From contig PLNO01000062.1 of NCBI GenBank assembly GCA_003141795.1, positions 477 through 39,539 on the forward strand: DNA of 39,063 nt, written 5' to 3'. A program made the position numbers and the translations under genes. The notes below the pieces were generated by a model. That model did no database searches, was not told where the DNA came from, and saw only the letters and a list, made by a program, of their open reading frames with translations. Source of the DNA: Spirochaetaceae bacterium. Its GTDB lineage: Bacteria > Spirochaetota > Spirochaetia > SZUA-6 > Fen-1364. Positions 32,787-39,063 of this stretch are shown one piece after another (position 1 is the first letter of the stretch; each line of letters begins with the position of its first letter).

Positions 32787-32812
32787 TTCAATATCTGGTG
32801 CTACATATTGAA
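32787..32812. promoter_or_regulatory. Operator-like dyad TTCAATAT-N10-ATATTGAA
   Basis: A perfect 8-bp inverted repeat (32787-32794, 32805-32812) whose right arm overlaps the -35 box of the DeoR gene promoter. This is the likely autoregulatory site of the DeoR protein encoded just downstream. Confidence 0.55.
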
Positions 32813-32835
32813 TCTTAACATATTTTCTGTATAGT
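32808..32835 (+). promoter_or_regulatory. Promoter of the second DeoR-type regulator
   Basis: TTGAAT (32808-32813), a 16-base spacer and TATAGT (32830-32835). The RBS GGAG (32855-32858) lies six bases before ATG 32865. Confidence 0.55.
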
Positions 32836-32864
32836 AGTTCACTATAGAGCGCTTGGAGCGCCAG

Positions 32865-33635
32865 ATGCCCACGAAAAAACGACAGGACAGAATCGGAAAG
32901 ATCCTGGAAACCCTCCAATCAACCCAGGGCGCAACCATCAGGGAGCTTTCGGAGTCACTCGGGGTATCTGAGATGACTGTGCGTCGGGATCTGGAGACGC
33001 TCTCCTCCGACCATAAGGTGAAGCTCGTGCATGCCGGGGCGATCCCCTTCGGGATGGGGCGCGGGGCCTATTCCCTCGTCGAGCCTGGCGGTTCAGCGGC
33101 GGCTGAGAAGATGCGCATCGGCATGAAGGCCGCATCGCTCATCGAGGCGGGAGACGTCGTGATCGTCGACTCGGGGTCGACCACCGAGTGGCTCGCCCGC
33201 AGCATCCCCGCCGACATTCCCGTGACGATCCTCTGCTTCGCTCTGAACATCATGCTGGAGGCGGGCAGGGACAAGGCGCGCACCATAGTGCTGGCAGGCG
33301 GCGTGCTGCACGGGGAAACCCTCGTCTTCGAGAGCCCCGAAGGGATCAGCGTCATCAAGCGCCACCGTGCAAATAAGGCGTTCCTCACCGCTGGAGGGGT
33401 GAGCGCGAAGCTCGGGGTCACGTGCGTCGGCTCCGCCGAGGCCGAGCTGAAGAAGGCCGCCATCGCCTCTTCGAGCACACGGATCCTCCTTGCCGACTCC
33501 CGGAAGTTCGGTACGGTGAAGCCGTCGTGGTTTGCCGACCTCGTCGACTTCGACGCCGTCGTCACCGATGCCGGCATCTCCCTCGACTACGTCGAGATCC
33601 TTCGGGAGCTGGGCATCGCCCTGCACGTGGTCTGA
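32865..33635 (+). CDS. DeoR/GlpR-family transcriptional regulator
   Basis: A protein of 256 residues. The helix-turn-helix is at residues ~6-58 (IRELSESLGVSEMTVRRDLETL). The DeoRC domain has VIVDSGSTTEWLA, a VLAGGVLHGETLV segment, FLTAGGVS and late LADSRKFG. It is expected to sense a phosphorylated sugar. It is preceded by AT-rich DNA with two dyads, one across its own -35. The stop TGA overlaps an ATG (TGATG) that began a second gene, now a remnant, so it was once the first gene of an operon. Confidence 0.88.
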   Translation: MPTKKRQDRIGKILETLQSTQGATIRELSESLGVSEMTVRRDLETLSSDHKVKLVHAGAIPFGMGRGAYSLVEPGGSAAAEKMRIGMKAASLIEAGDVVIVDSGSTTEWLARSIPADIPVTILCFALNIMLEAGRDKARTIVLAGGVLHGETLVFESPEGISVIKRHRANKAFLTAGGVSAKLGVTCVGSAEAELKKAAIASSSTRILLADSRKFGTVKPSWFADLVDFDAVVTDAGISLDYVEILRELGIALHVV

Positions 33636-33753
33636 TGGCAACAGAGATTCGCACGCCGGACATGGGGCCTTGGGGGGCAGGGTCACGATCGTGTCCTGGC
33701 TGAAGAAGCCGGGCGATACGGTCGCGGCAGCACTCCCGCGGCAGCAGTCTTGA
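33635..33753 (+). pseudogene. Remnant of a lipoyl-domain (E2 acyltransferase-like) gene, frameshifted and truncated
   Basis: From ATG 33635 the frame reads MATEIRTPDMGP, then drifts and stops at 33701-33703. One frame over, the sequence continues GGRVTIVSWLKKPGDTVAA and ends in a stop at 33751-33753. Joined, these give the first ~30 residues of a lipoyl/biotinyl attachment domain as in dihydrolipoamide acyltransferases. The conserved lysine hairpin (ETDKA-type) and all the remaining domains are missing. The start is still coupled to the DeoR gene by TGATG. A frameshift plus a deletion is the simplest explanation. Confidence 0.6.
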
Positions 33754-34051
33754 CAGGAGGCGCCGCTGCGGCTATCTCTGGTGCACGTCGCGTAACGATT
33801 TCCCTCACGATCTTTTCCCCACTCTTCTCTCCACGTGGCGATCGGCAAGCCGATCACGCGCCGGGGAGTCGGCATCGCTTTCCTCCGATGAGCTGTACGC
33901 GGTATCCCGCAGGGTTCGGGACCTCTCCCGTGGCCTGACGGGCGACAGGTCACTCGCCGGAGAGCGTTACCTGAGCAATCCCGAGCTGCTGGGCGCGTAC
34001 CTCCTCCACTACTGGCCCATCTCCTATGCACAGGCCACGCTCTGCCTGTCC

Positions 34052-34987
34052 ATGATGCTCCGCGTCCCCGAAGCACCAGTGCTGGGCCGGGTGCTCGACG
34101 TCGGTGCTGGCCCGGGTCCTGTCTCCCTCGCCCTTCTTGATGCGGGAGCAGGGCGGGTCATTTCCTGCGACAGGAGCGCTGCGGCGCTCGGCATGGCGCG
34201 GTCCATTGCCTCGGACCGTGGCTACACGCTGGAGACGCGACAATGGGATGCGCTCACGAGCACGGGCATACCGTCGGGCCCCTTTGACCTCATCGCAATG
34301 GGACACACGCTGAACGAGCTCTGGGCGGGGCACCCTGACAGGATCGCCCTGCGCGTCTCACTCCTGGTGAAGCTCTGCGCGGAGCTCGCCCCCGACGGAC
34401 GCCTGCTCTTCTTCGAGCCCGCCCTCATGGCCACCGCCCAGGAGGCGATCCGTGTCCGCGACGGGCTGCTCCAGGGAGGGTTCAGCGTGGAGATGCCCTG
34501 CATCTGGCAGGGGAGCTGCCCCGCGCTGCCGGATGCGACCTGTCACGGCGACTTCGAATGGAACCCGCCGCGGGAAACGGTGCGGCTCATGCACGCCGCC
34601 CGGATCGGCAGGGAGACCCTGAAGATGGCGTGGTTCGTGATGAGGCCGCGCGCGTCAGGCGGAGCCGGGGCCGCTCCCGCAATGACCGCCGCGGCAACGG
34701 CGCCCGGAGCTCCCGCCGGCCCGACGCCTGACGGCGGGAGCTACCGCGTCGTCTCCGATCCTCTGCTCTCCAAGAGCGGGAGGATCCGCTACCTCATCTG
34801 CGGTCCGATGGGGAGGTTCGCCCTCTCAGCGCCCAAAGCCATGGAGTCACCCGACATGAAACCGTTCTTCCGTCTGCGCCGTGGTGATGTGGTGCGCTTC
34901 ACCGGCGCCAGGAAGCGGGAGACGGGGTGGGGTCTGGACGATACGGGCACACTGAAGATCATCGAGCGGCTGCCGAGGATGGGGTAG
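34052..34987 (+). CDS. Rsm22-like SAM methyltransferase (ribosome-associated type), lacking a normal start codon
   Basis: The class I SAM motif VLDVGAGPGPVSLALLDAG lies soon after the first in-frame ATG, at 34052. The C-terminal part has Cys-containing CPALPDATCHGDFEW, a YRVVSDPLLSKSGRIRYLICGPMG segment and a final RLRRGDVVRF strand. This resembles the Rsm22/METTL17 family, which binds an iron-sulfur cluster with four cysteines. Three plausible ligands are visible here, and the DWC cysteine is not. Protein-like family sequence continues in frame upstream (ELYAVSRRVRDLSRGL, RYLSNPELLGAYLLHYWP, about 33890-34051). The frame is open from 33704, yet no ATG, GTG or TTG occurs there. The 5' end has probably been lost together with the E2 gene, so expression of the full protein is doubtful. 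Confidence 0.65.
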   Translation: MMLRVPEAPVLGRVLDVGAGPGPVSLALLDAGAGRVISCDRSAAALGMARSIASDRGYTLETRQWDALTSTGIPSGPFDLIAMGHTLNELWAGHPDRIALRVSLLVKLCAELAPDGRLLFFEPALMATAQEAIRVRDGLLQGGFSVEMPCIWQGSCPALPDATCHGDFEWNPPRETVRLMHAARIGRETLKMAWFVMRPRASGGAGAAPAMTAAATAPGAPAGPTPDGGSYRVVSDPLLSKSGRIRYLICGPMGRFALSAPKAMESPDMKPFFRLRRGDVVRFTGARKRETGWGLDDTGTLKIIERLPRMG

Positions 34988-35004
34988 GGCAGGCGAGCCG
35001 TTTC

Positions 35005-35427
35005 CTACGACGGTGTTTGCCCGTGCTTCCGTGCGGGCTCGGAGAGGATCGCGTGAACCCGTGCTTTCAGCTCCTCACCGTCGAACGGTTTGGGAAGGAA
35101 CTCGAGGCCGAGATTCGTGCGCACGATCCCGCTGACTTCTCCACCGCTCATCACGATGGACTTGATTCCCGGCCGCTCCTCGATCAGCCTCGTGCAGAGC
35201 TCGATTCCATTCAAGCGGGGCATCGATACGTCCGTGATGACAAGATCGATGATTCCAGAGTATGAGCGTGAAAGCTGGAGACCTTCCATGCCGTCGGACG
35301 CCGAAAGCGCGTAATACCCCTCACCCTGCATCAGCATGGTCACCAGATTGCGGATGAGGACCTCATCATCGACGACGAGAACGACGGGGTGGCGGGTTGC
35401 CCCGTCTTCTCCACTTTGACGCTCCAT
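35005..35427 (-). CDS. Single-domain response regulator (CheY-like receiver)
   Basis: A protein of 140 residues from ATG 35427. The receiver fold carries the acidic pair in VVLVVDDE, the phosphorylated Asp in DLVITDVSMPRLNG, Ser in SIVMSGG and Lys in LPKPFDG. There is no output domain, so it acts through protein contacts or as a phosphorelay intermediate. No histidine kinase gene is in the window. The frame is open 13 codons further upstream from a GTG at 35466. An extended -10 (TGG-TATAAA, 35479-35471) favours a short leader and ATG 35427. Confidence 0.88.
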   Translation of the reverse strand: MERQSGEDGATRHPVVLVVDDEVLIRNLVTMLMQGEGYYALSASDGMEGLQLSRSYSGIIDLVITDVSMPRLNGIELCTRLIEERPGIKSIVMSGGEVSGIVRTNLGLEFLPKPFDGEELKARVHAILSEPARKHGQTPS

Positions 35428-35470
35428 GGTAGAAGCTTCGTTACTTGCTGAATTCAATGGGCGCACTATT

Positions 35471-35479
35471 TTTATACCA
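35471..35479 (-). promoter_or_regulatory. Extended -10 promoter of the response regulator gene
   Basis: Minus strand TG-G-TATAAA (35479-35471), about 38 bases from expected transcription start to ATG 35427. No consensus -35. Confidence 0.4.
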
Positions 35480-35564
35480 GTATGGAGTGTAGGGCAGCAC
35501 GAACGAGCTGTCTGTTCAATTTTGCACAGTCACGAGGGATTATTTTGCCACAGGAGCCGGTGGC

Positions 35565-35593
35565 TTGCAGAAAATCCCGGATCGTGACAAAAT
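35565..35593 (+). promoter_or_regulatory. Promoter of the Crp/Fnr-type regulator
   Basis: TTGCAG (35565-35570), a 17-base spacer and CAAAAT (35588-35593). An AAGGG RBS lies a few bases before ATG 35616. Confidence 0.45.
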
Positions 35594-35615
35594 TTCGGGG
35601 GGAACAAGGGCGGAC

Positions 35616-36278
35616 ATGCGTTCGAAAAAATTAAAAGGTGCATTCGATCCGGACCATTTCCTGACAAAGGCGAATGGCGGGAAAACCGTCGTCAAGCAGC
35701 GCGCCAAGGACAGGATATTCGATCAGGGGGATCCGGCGGACGAGATCTACTACGTCCAGTCCGGCAAGGTGAAGCTGACAGTCGTCTCCCGGCAGGGGAA
35801 AGAGGCGGTCATTGCCATCCTTTCCCCGGGGGAGTTTTTCGGCGAGGGATGCCTGGTGGCAGGGCAGACCGTGCGAATGGCCACCGCCACCGCGCTGACC
35901 GATTGCACGCTCATGAGGATGTCGAAGAGCGAAACGATGCGGGTGCTCCGCGATGAGCCGCGTTTCTCGGAGATGTTCGTCGCTCACCTGCTCTCCCGCA
36001 ACATCAAGATCGAAGAAGACCTGGTCGACCAGCTGTTCAACTCCAGTGAGAAGCGACTCGCGCGCGTGCTTCTCCTGCTGGCGAACTTCGGCAAGGAAGG
36101 CGAGCCCAAGCTCGTTATCCCGTCCATCAGCCAGGAGACCCTGGCTGAGATCGTCGGCACGACGCGATCACGGGTCAATTTCTTCATGAACCGCTTCCGC
36201 AAGCTCGGATTCGTGGATTACAGCGGTGGATCCCTTGAGGTGCACAGCTCGCTGCTGACAGTCGTGATCAGCGAGTGA
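35616..36278 (+). CDS. Crp/Fnr-family transcriptional regulator
   Basis: A protein of 220 residues. The cyclic-nucleotide-binding fold occupies residues ~20-130 (RIFDQGDPADEIYYVQSGKVKLT, then LSPGEFFGEGCLV). A winged helix follows at ~150-220 with the recognition helix in ISQETLAEIVGTTRSRVNFFMNRF. No Fnr-type cysteine cluster is present, so it is more likely cAMP-like or allosteric than an oxygen-sensing iron-sulfur regulator. Divergent from the response regulator. The frame is open 17 codons further upstream, but the RBS and promoter support ATG 35616. Confidence 0.88.
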   Translation: MRSKKLKGAFDPDHFLTKANGGKTVVKQRAKDRIFDQGDPADEIYYVQSGKVKLTVVSRQGKEAVIAILSPGEFFGEGCLVAGQTVRMATATALTDCTLMRMSKSETMRVLRDEPRFSEMFVAHLLSRNIKIEEDLVDQLFNSSEKRLARVLLLLANFGKEGEPKLVIPSISQETLAEIVGTTRSRVNFFMNRFRKLGFVDYSGGSLEVHSSLLTVVISE

Positions 36279-36329
36279 GGGGACGCCGCGGCCTCGCGCG
36301 CGGATTACTGAGGAGGGAAGGGGAACCCC

Positions 36330-36380
36330 CCCCAGGGCTGCCCGGCAAGGCACGCGGGTAAAGGCTGCGCAGCCCTGGGG
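36330..36380. terminator. Long-stem inverted repeat between convergent genes
   Basis: Perfect 12-bp arms CCCCAGGGCTGC (36330-36341) and GCAGCCCTGGGG (36369-36380) with a 27-base loop. No T-run follows on either strand, so this may be a bidirectional mRNA end structure or a REP-like element rather than a standard intrinsic terminator. Confidence 0.4.
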
Positions 36381-36386
36381 CCCCTC

Positions 36387-36404
36387 AGCGCGGAGTACCG
36401 CGCT
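36387..36404 (-). terminator. Compact hairpin directly after the sugar-permease stop codon
   Basis: AGCGCGG (36387-36393), a 4-base loop and CCGCGCT (36398-36404), immediately beyond the minus-strand stop. It lacks a T-run. Confidence 0.35.
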
Positions 36405-37415
36405 TCAGCTGAGCCTGCGGCTCACGATGGTCTGTACGGAGACCGAGCCGACGATGATCAGGCCGTAGATGAAGTTCAGCCAGAATCCCGTGAGACCGGC
36501 GGCCACGATGCCTGCATTGATCGCCCCGATGATGAAGGACGCTATGAAAGTCCCGAAGATCGTGCCCGTGCCGCCGAACACCGACGTGCCGCCGAGGAAA
36601 ACGGACGCGAGGGTGCTGAGCATGTACCCGCCCCCGAGAGTGGGCCAGTAGAACTGGACCGCGGCGCTCACGACGAAACCCGCGAAAGCGGCCACGAGCC
36701 CTACGATGCAGAAGGTGAGGATTTTCGTGCGTCCCACGTTGACGCCCATGAGCCGGGCGCTCTCTATGTTGTCGCCGGTGAGGTACACGTGCGCGCCGAA
36801 ACGGTGCCGGTTGAGGAAGAACCACACGATCACCGCAATGACTATCGTCCATATGAACTGCATGGGGATCACCCCGAAGGCCTTTCCCACGAGCGCCTGG
36901 TAGAGTCCCGATTGCGCCATCTCCGTCATCCCGATCCCCTGGCCGTTCGTGACGATCATGACGGCGCCGCTCAGGAGGAACTGAGTCCCGATGGTGGCCA
37001 CGAGGGATGGCACGCCTATGCGCACGATGATGAGGCCGTTGAGGAGGCCGGCCAGGAGCCCTGCCACGAGGCATGCCACGAAGCCCAGCCAGAAGCTTCC
37101 AGTGGCTTTGAAGATGACGGAATAGGCCATCATCCCGAAAGCCATGACCGAGGGGAACGACAGGTCGATCTCCCCCGTGATGACGATGAGGGTGAGAGGG
37201 ATCGCGATGAGTGCGAAGTAGGGCGTGGTGGACATGAAGGAGACGTAGATGTCCCCCGCCAGAAACGTCCGCGGAGAGCCGATGAGGAAGACCAGCCACA
37301 CGATGATGGCCACGGCGAAAACGCCGAGCTGGAGGGCGTACTTGCGGAGGAACCGCACGAACGGGCCGGCACCCACTGTCACGGAGAGGGGACGCGTGAT
37401 GTTGTTGTCGCTCAT
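36405..37415 (-). CDS. Sugar ABC transporter permease (ribose-type, RbsC family)
   Basis: A protein of 336 residues with about ten hydrophobic helices. It carries the BPD_transp_2 pattern: GEIDLSFPSVMAFGMMAYSV, then GLLNGLIIVRIGVPSLVATIGTQF and, near the end, AVFLGG-like ASVFLGGTSVFGGTGTIFGTFIASFIIG. It is the membrane half of a ribose/xylose-type importer. It lies 9 bases downstream of the ATPase gene in the leftward operon binding protein - ATPase - permease. Confidence 0.9.
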   Translation of the reverse strand: MSDNNITRPLSVTVGAGPFVRFLRKYALQLGVFAVAIIVWLVFLIGSPRTFLAGDIYVSFMSTTPYFALIAIPLTLIVITGEIDLSFPSVMAFGMMAYSVIFKATGSFWLGFVACLVAGLLAGLLNGLIIVRIGVPSLVATIGTQFLLSGAVMIVTNGQGIGMTEMAQSGLYQALVGKAFGVIPMQFIWTIVIAVIVWFFLNRHRFGAHVYLTGDNIESARLMGVNVGRTKILTFCIVGLVAAFAGFVVSAAVQFYWPTLGGGYMLSTLASVFLGGTSVFGGTGTIFGTFIASFIIGAINAGIVAAGLTGFWLNFIYGLIIVGSVSVQTIVSRRLS

Positions 37416-37424
37416 CTGATTCTC

Positions 37425-38186
37425 CTACTGCTTGAGATGCCCGGATTTGGCCACGTCATAGAGACGGTCCGTGAGCTCCTGCAGGGTGAGCTCGTTCTTC
37501 ATGAACTGGCCCGCCACCGTTCCCCTATCAAGCACGACGATCCTGTCCGCGACCGGATATACGTGGAAGATGTTGTGGTCGATGAAGATCGCAGCCTTGC
37601 CCGCCGCCCGGATCCCGTCCACGAAATCGAGGCACTTCTTCGTCTCCGAGAGGGAAAGCCCCATGGTCGGCTCGTCGAGGATCACGAGCTCGGCCTTGAA
37701 GTACAGCGCCCGGGTAATGGCCACGCCCTGGCGCTCCCCGCCGGAGAAGGTCTTCACCGTTGACTCCGTCGTGATCGCGGAGGAGGTGAACCCCATGGCG
37801 GTGCGCATCAGTTTGCGCGTCTCTTCCCGCATGCGGTTGACGTCGAGCATGCCGCCGCCACGCGTGAGCTCGCGTCCCATGAAGATGTTGCGCCACAGGG
37901 ACTGCTTGTCCGCCAGGGCGCGCTCCTGATAGACCACCTCGATGCCCAGCTCGTGCGCGCGGGCCACGGAGAGGTGGTCGAGCTTCTTCCCGTTCCAGAG
38001 GATCTCGCCTCCGGCGTCGGGCGCGTGGTAGCCGGTGATGATTTTCACAAGGGTGGACTTGCCCGCCCCGTTGTCGCCCAGGAGGCCGACAATCTCGTTC
38101 GTGCCCACCTCGAAGTTCACGTCATGCAGGGCCGCGACCTCCCCGAAGGTCTTGTTGATATTCTTCAATTGAAGCACGTACGACAT
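37425..38186 (-). CDS. Sugar ABC transporter ATPase, single-domain (ribose-type)
   Basis: A protein of 253 residues. Walker A is GDNGAGKST, the signature is FSGGE, Walker B is LVILDEP followed by TMGLSLSE, and the H-loop is in FIDHNIFHVY. Ribose/xylose systems usually have a double-length ATPase (about 500 residues); this is a single domain and must dimerise, as in fructose (FrcA)-type systems. ATG 38186 follows the binding-protein gene across a strong hairpin. Confidence 0.9.
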   Translation of the reverse strand: MSYVLQLKNINKTFGEVAALHDVNFEVGTNEIVGLLGDNGAGKSTLVKIITGYHAPDAGGEILWNGKKLDHLSVARAHELGIEVVYQERALADKQSLWRNIFMGRELTRGGGMLDVNRMREETRKLMRTAMGFTSSAITTESTVKTFSGGERQGVAITRALYFKAELVILDEPTMGLSLSETKKCLDFVDGIRAAGKAAIFIDHNIFHVYPVADRIVVLDRGTVAGQFMKNELTLQELTDRLYDVAKSGHLKQ

Positions 38187-38207
38187 GAGCCTTCCTCCCC
38201 CAGATGA

Positions 38208-38234
38208 GCCGGCGCGGCTGGGTGCCGCGCCGGC
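38208..38234 (-). promoter_or_regulatory. Intra-operon hairpin between binding-protein and ATPase genes
   Basis: Perfect 10-bp arms GCCGGCGCGG and CCGCGCCGGC with a 7-base loop. It has no T-run. Such hairpins between binding-protein and ATPase genes often stabilise the upstream mRNA so that the binding protein is made in excess. Confidence 0.5.
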
Positions 38235-38253
38235 GATTACGCCTCAGCTAGTG

Positions 38254-39063
38254 CTATCGGATGTTCTTCTGCGCGAGCGGCGCGACGAAGTCGACATTGC
38301 TCTTGTCGACGAAACCGGCGCCGGTGTTGATGTGCAGACCGGAGAATCCGTAGACCTTGGAAAGGCAGATCTGCAGGATGGGGAGATACCCCTGGAGCCA
38401 TTCCTGCTGATCGATGACGAGCCCTGTCCATCCGCCCTTGATGGCGGTGATGGTGGCAGGGGAAAGGTCGAAGCCTGCGATCGCGATGTCACCGGCCTTC
38501 TTGCCGGCAGCCTTCAGGTAGGTCTCGGCGGTGGCGGTGAGGCCGCCGTGGTCCGTCACGACGATCTTCACGTCCGGGTGCGAAGAAACGTAGCCCGCGA
38601 ACGTCGGGGTCCCGGCAACGGGGTCCGCGTTCGTCGCTGCGTCGATCTCGAGATAGTCGACGGTGAGGCCCGCCTCCTTGAATGCGTCGATGACGCCCTT
38701 GGTGCGCTCGCCGCGCGCGGGCTGGGACAGAAGGCCCCATACCATGGCGCGGTTTCCACTCTTCAGGTTGAAGCGCTTCACCGCCTCGGCTCCCAGCGCG
38801 TGGCCCGCGGAGTAGTTCTCAGCGCCGACGTAGCCGAAGCCCTTGGCCTGGTACTTCGCCTCGGCCTTGTCGAGGGTCGTGTTCTGGGTCGTGACGATGA
38901 TGCCCTTGGCCTCCGCCTGATCGATCAGTGCGTCGAAGGCGGCGTCGCCCGGGTGTCCCATGATGGCGATGCCGTCGGGCCGGGTGGCCACGGCTTCCTG
39001 GAACTGCTGGATCATCTTCTGCGGATCCCAGTCTGACCAGACATAGTCCACTCTGACCCCGAG
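38254..39063 (-). CDS. Sugar ABC transporter periplasmic binding protein (ribose-type), 5' partial
   Basis: The frame is open to the window edge (reading LGVRVDYVWSDWDPQKM), so the N-terminus and signal peptide lie beyond it. The ~269 visible residues follow the Peripla_BP_4 fold: IQQFQEAVATRPDGIAIMG, DALIDQAEAKGIIVTTQNT and a late DIAIAGFDLSPATITAI segment followed by a Gln-rich QQEWLQGYLPI. The binding loop around TTQNT and the GFD hinge are intact. It is the first gene of the leftward sugar transporter operon. The ligand is not readable from the sequence. Confidence 0.9.
   Translation of the reverse strand, partial: LGVRVDYVWSDWDPQKMIQQFQEAVATRPDGIAIMGHPGDAAFDALIDQAEAKGIIVTTQNTTLDKAEAKYQAKGFGYVGAENYSAGHALGAEAVKRFNLKSGNRAMVWGLLSQPARGERTKGVIDAFKEAGLTVDYLEIDAATNADPVAGTPTFAGYVSSHPDVKIVVTDHGGLTATAETYLKAAGKKAGDIAIAGFDLSPATITAIKGGWTGLVIDQQEWLQGYLPILQICLSKVYGFSGLHINTGAGFVDKSNVDFVAPLAQKNIR

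Noticed and set aside
1..39063. CRISPR arrays, insertion sequences, prophage genes, rRNA or tRNA genes
   Set aside because: No regularly spaced direct repeats, transposase or integrase motifs, or tRNA-like cloverleafs were found in reading the sequence and translations; a tRNA scan was not possible.

Overview
The window is GC-rich bacterial chromosome, densely coded, with genes often overlapping by 1-11 bases. Its content fits a free-living, carbohydrate-using spirochaete or a close relative. The evidence is a giant beta-repeat surface protein ending in a FlgD-type Ig-like module, a family-5 (Dpp/Opp) transporter, a ribose-type sugar ABC transporter, two UroD-like proteins, two DeoR regulators, and a glutaredoxin/FTR redox pair. 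The assignment rests on protein style only. No rRNA or tRNA gene was seen to anchor it.

Layout. 1-5285: the 3' part of a giant repetitive secreted/surface protein whose start lies before the window. 5301-7169 (minus): DeoR regulator plus UroD-like protein. 7287-9956: ResB and CcsA cytochrome c assembly genes (System II) with a mutarotase-fold protein. 9953-12598 (minus): a large fusion of metallo-beta-lactamase fold, two cyclic-nucleotide-binding modules and hemerythrin. 12708-13793 (minus): a second UroD-like protein. 13870-16226: four small genes, including a membrane-anchored Holliday-resolvase-related nuclease. 16230-17558 (minus): an unusual fusion of GspE-N-like helical repeats, ComFB and PduL. 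17721-19224: nitrilase-family hydrolase and DUF2161 nuclease-fold protein. 19302-21777: glutaredoxin, FTR-beta/rubredoxin-like protein, MFS exporter, small membrane protein. 21786-22583 (minus): SAM methyltransferase. 22711-28939: complete Dpp/Opp-type transporter (SBP, two permeases, two ATPases). 29048-32628: aspS translationally coupled to a GH9 glycosidase. 32627-32865: AT-rich regulatory region with dyads and a possible small RNA. 32865-34987: DeoR regulator, a decayed lipoyl-domain gene and an Rsm22-like methyltransferase lacking a normal start. 35005-36278: divergent response regulator and Crp/Fnr regulator. 36405-39063 (minus): sugar ABC permease, ATPase and binding protein, the last running off the window.

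How the genes may work together. The Dpp-type transporter followed by a signal-less GH9 enzyme resembles beta-glycoside (chitobiose/cellobiose) uptake and cytoplasmic cleavage loci, with aspS inserted between. The ribose-type ABC system would import another sugar. The Grx-FTR pair is a compact thiol-redox module.

The most unusual items are the ComFB-PduL fusion, the MBL/CNB/hemerythrin fusion whose hemerythrin lacks two canonical metal ligands, a set of promoters that place the start codon only 6-7 bases after the -10 box (leaderless mRNAs), a coiled-coil-like insertion in a DppD-type ATPase, and the possible leftward small RNA at 32627-32731.
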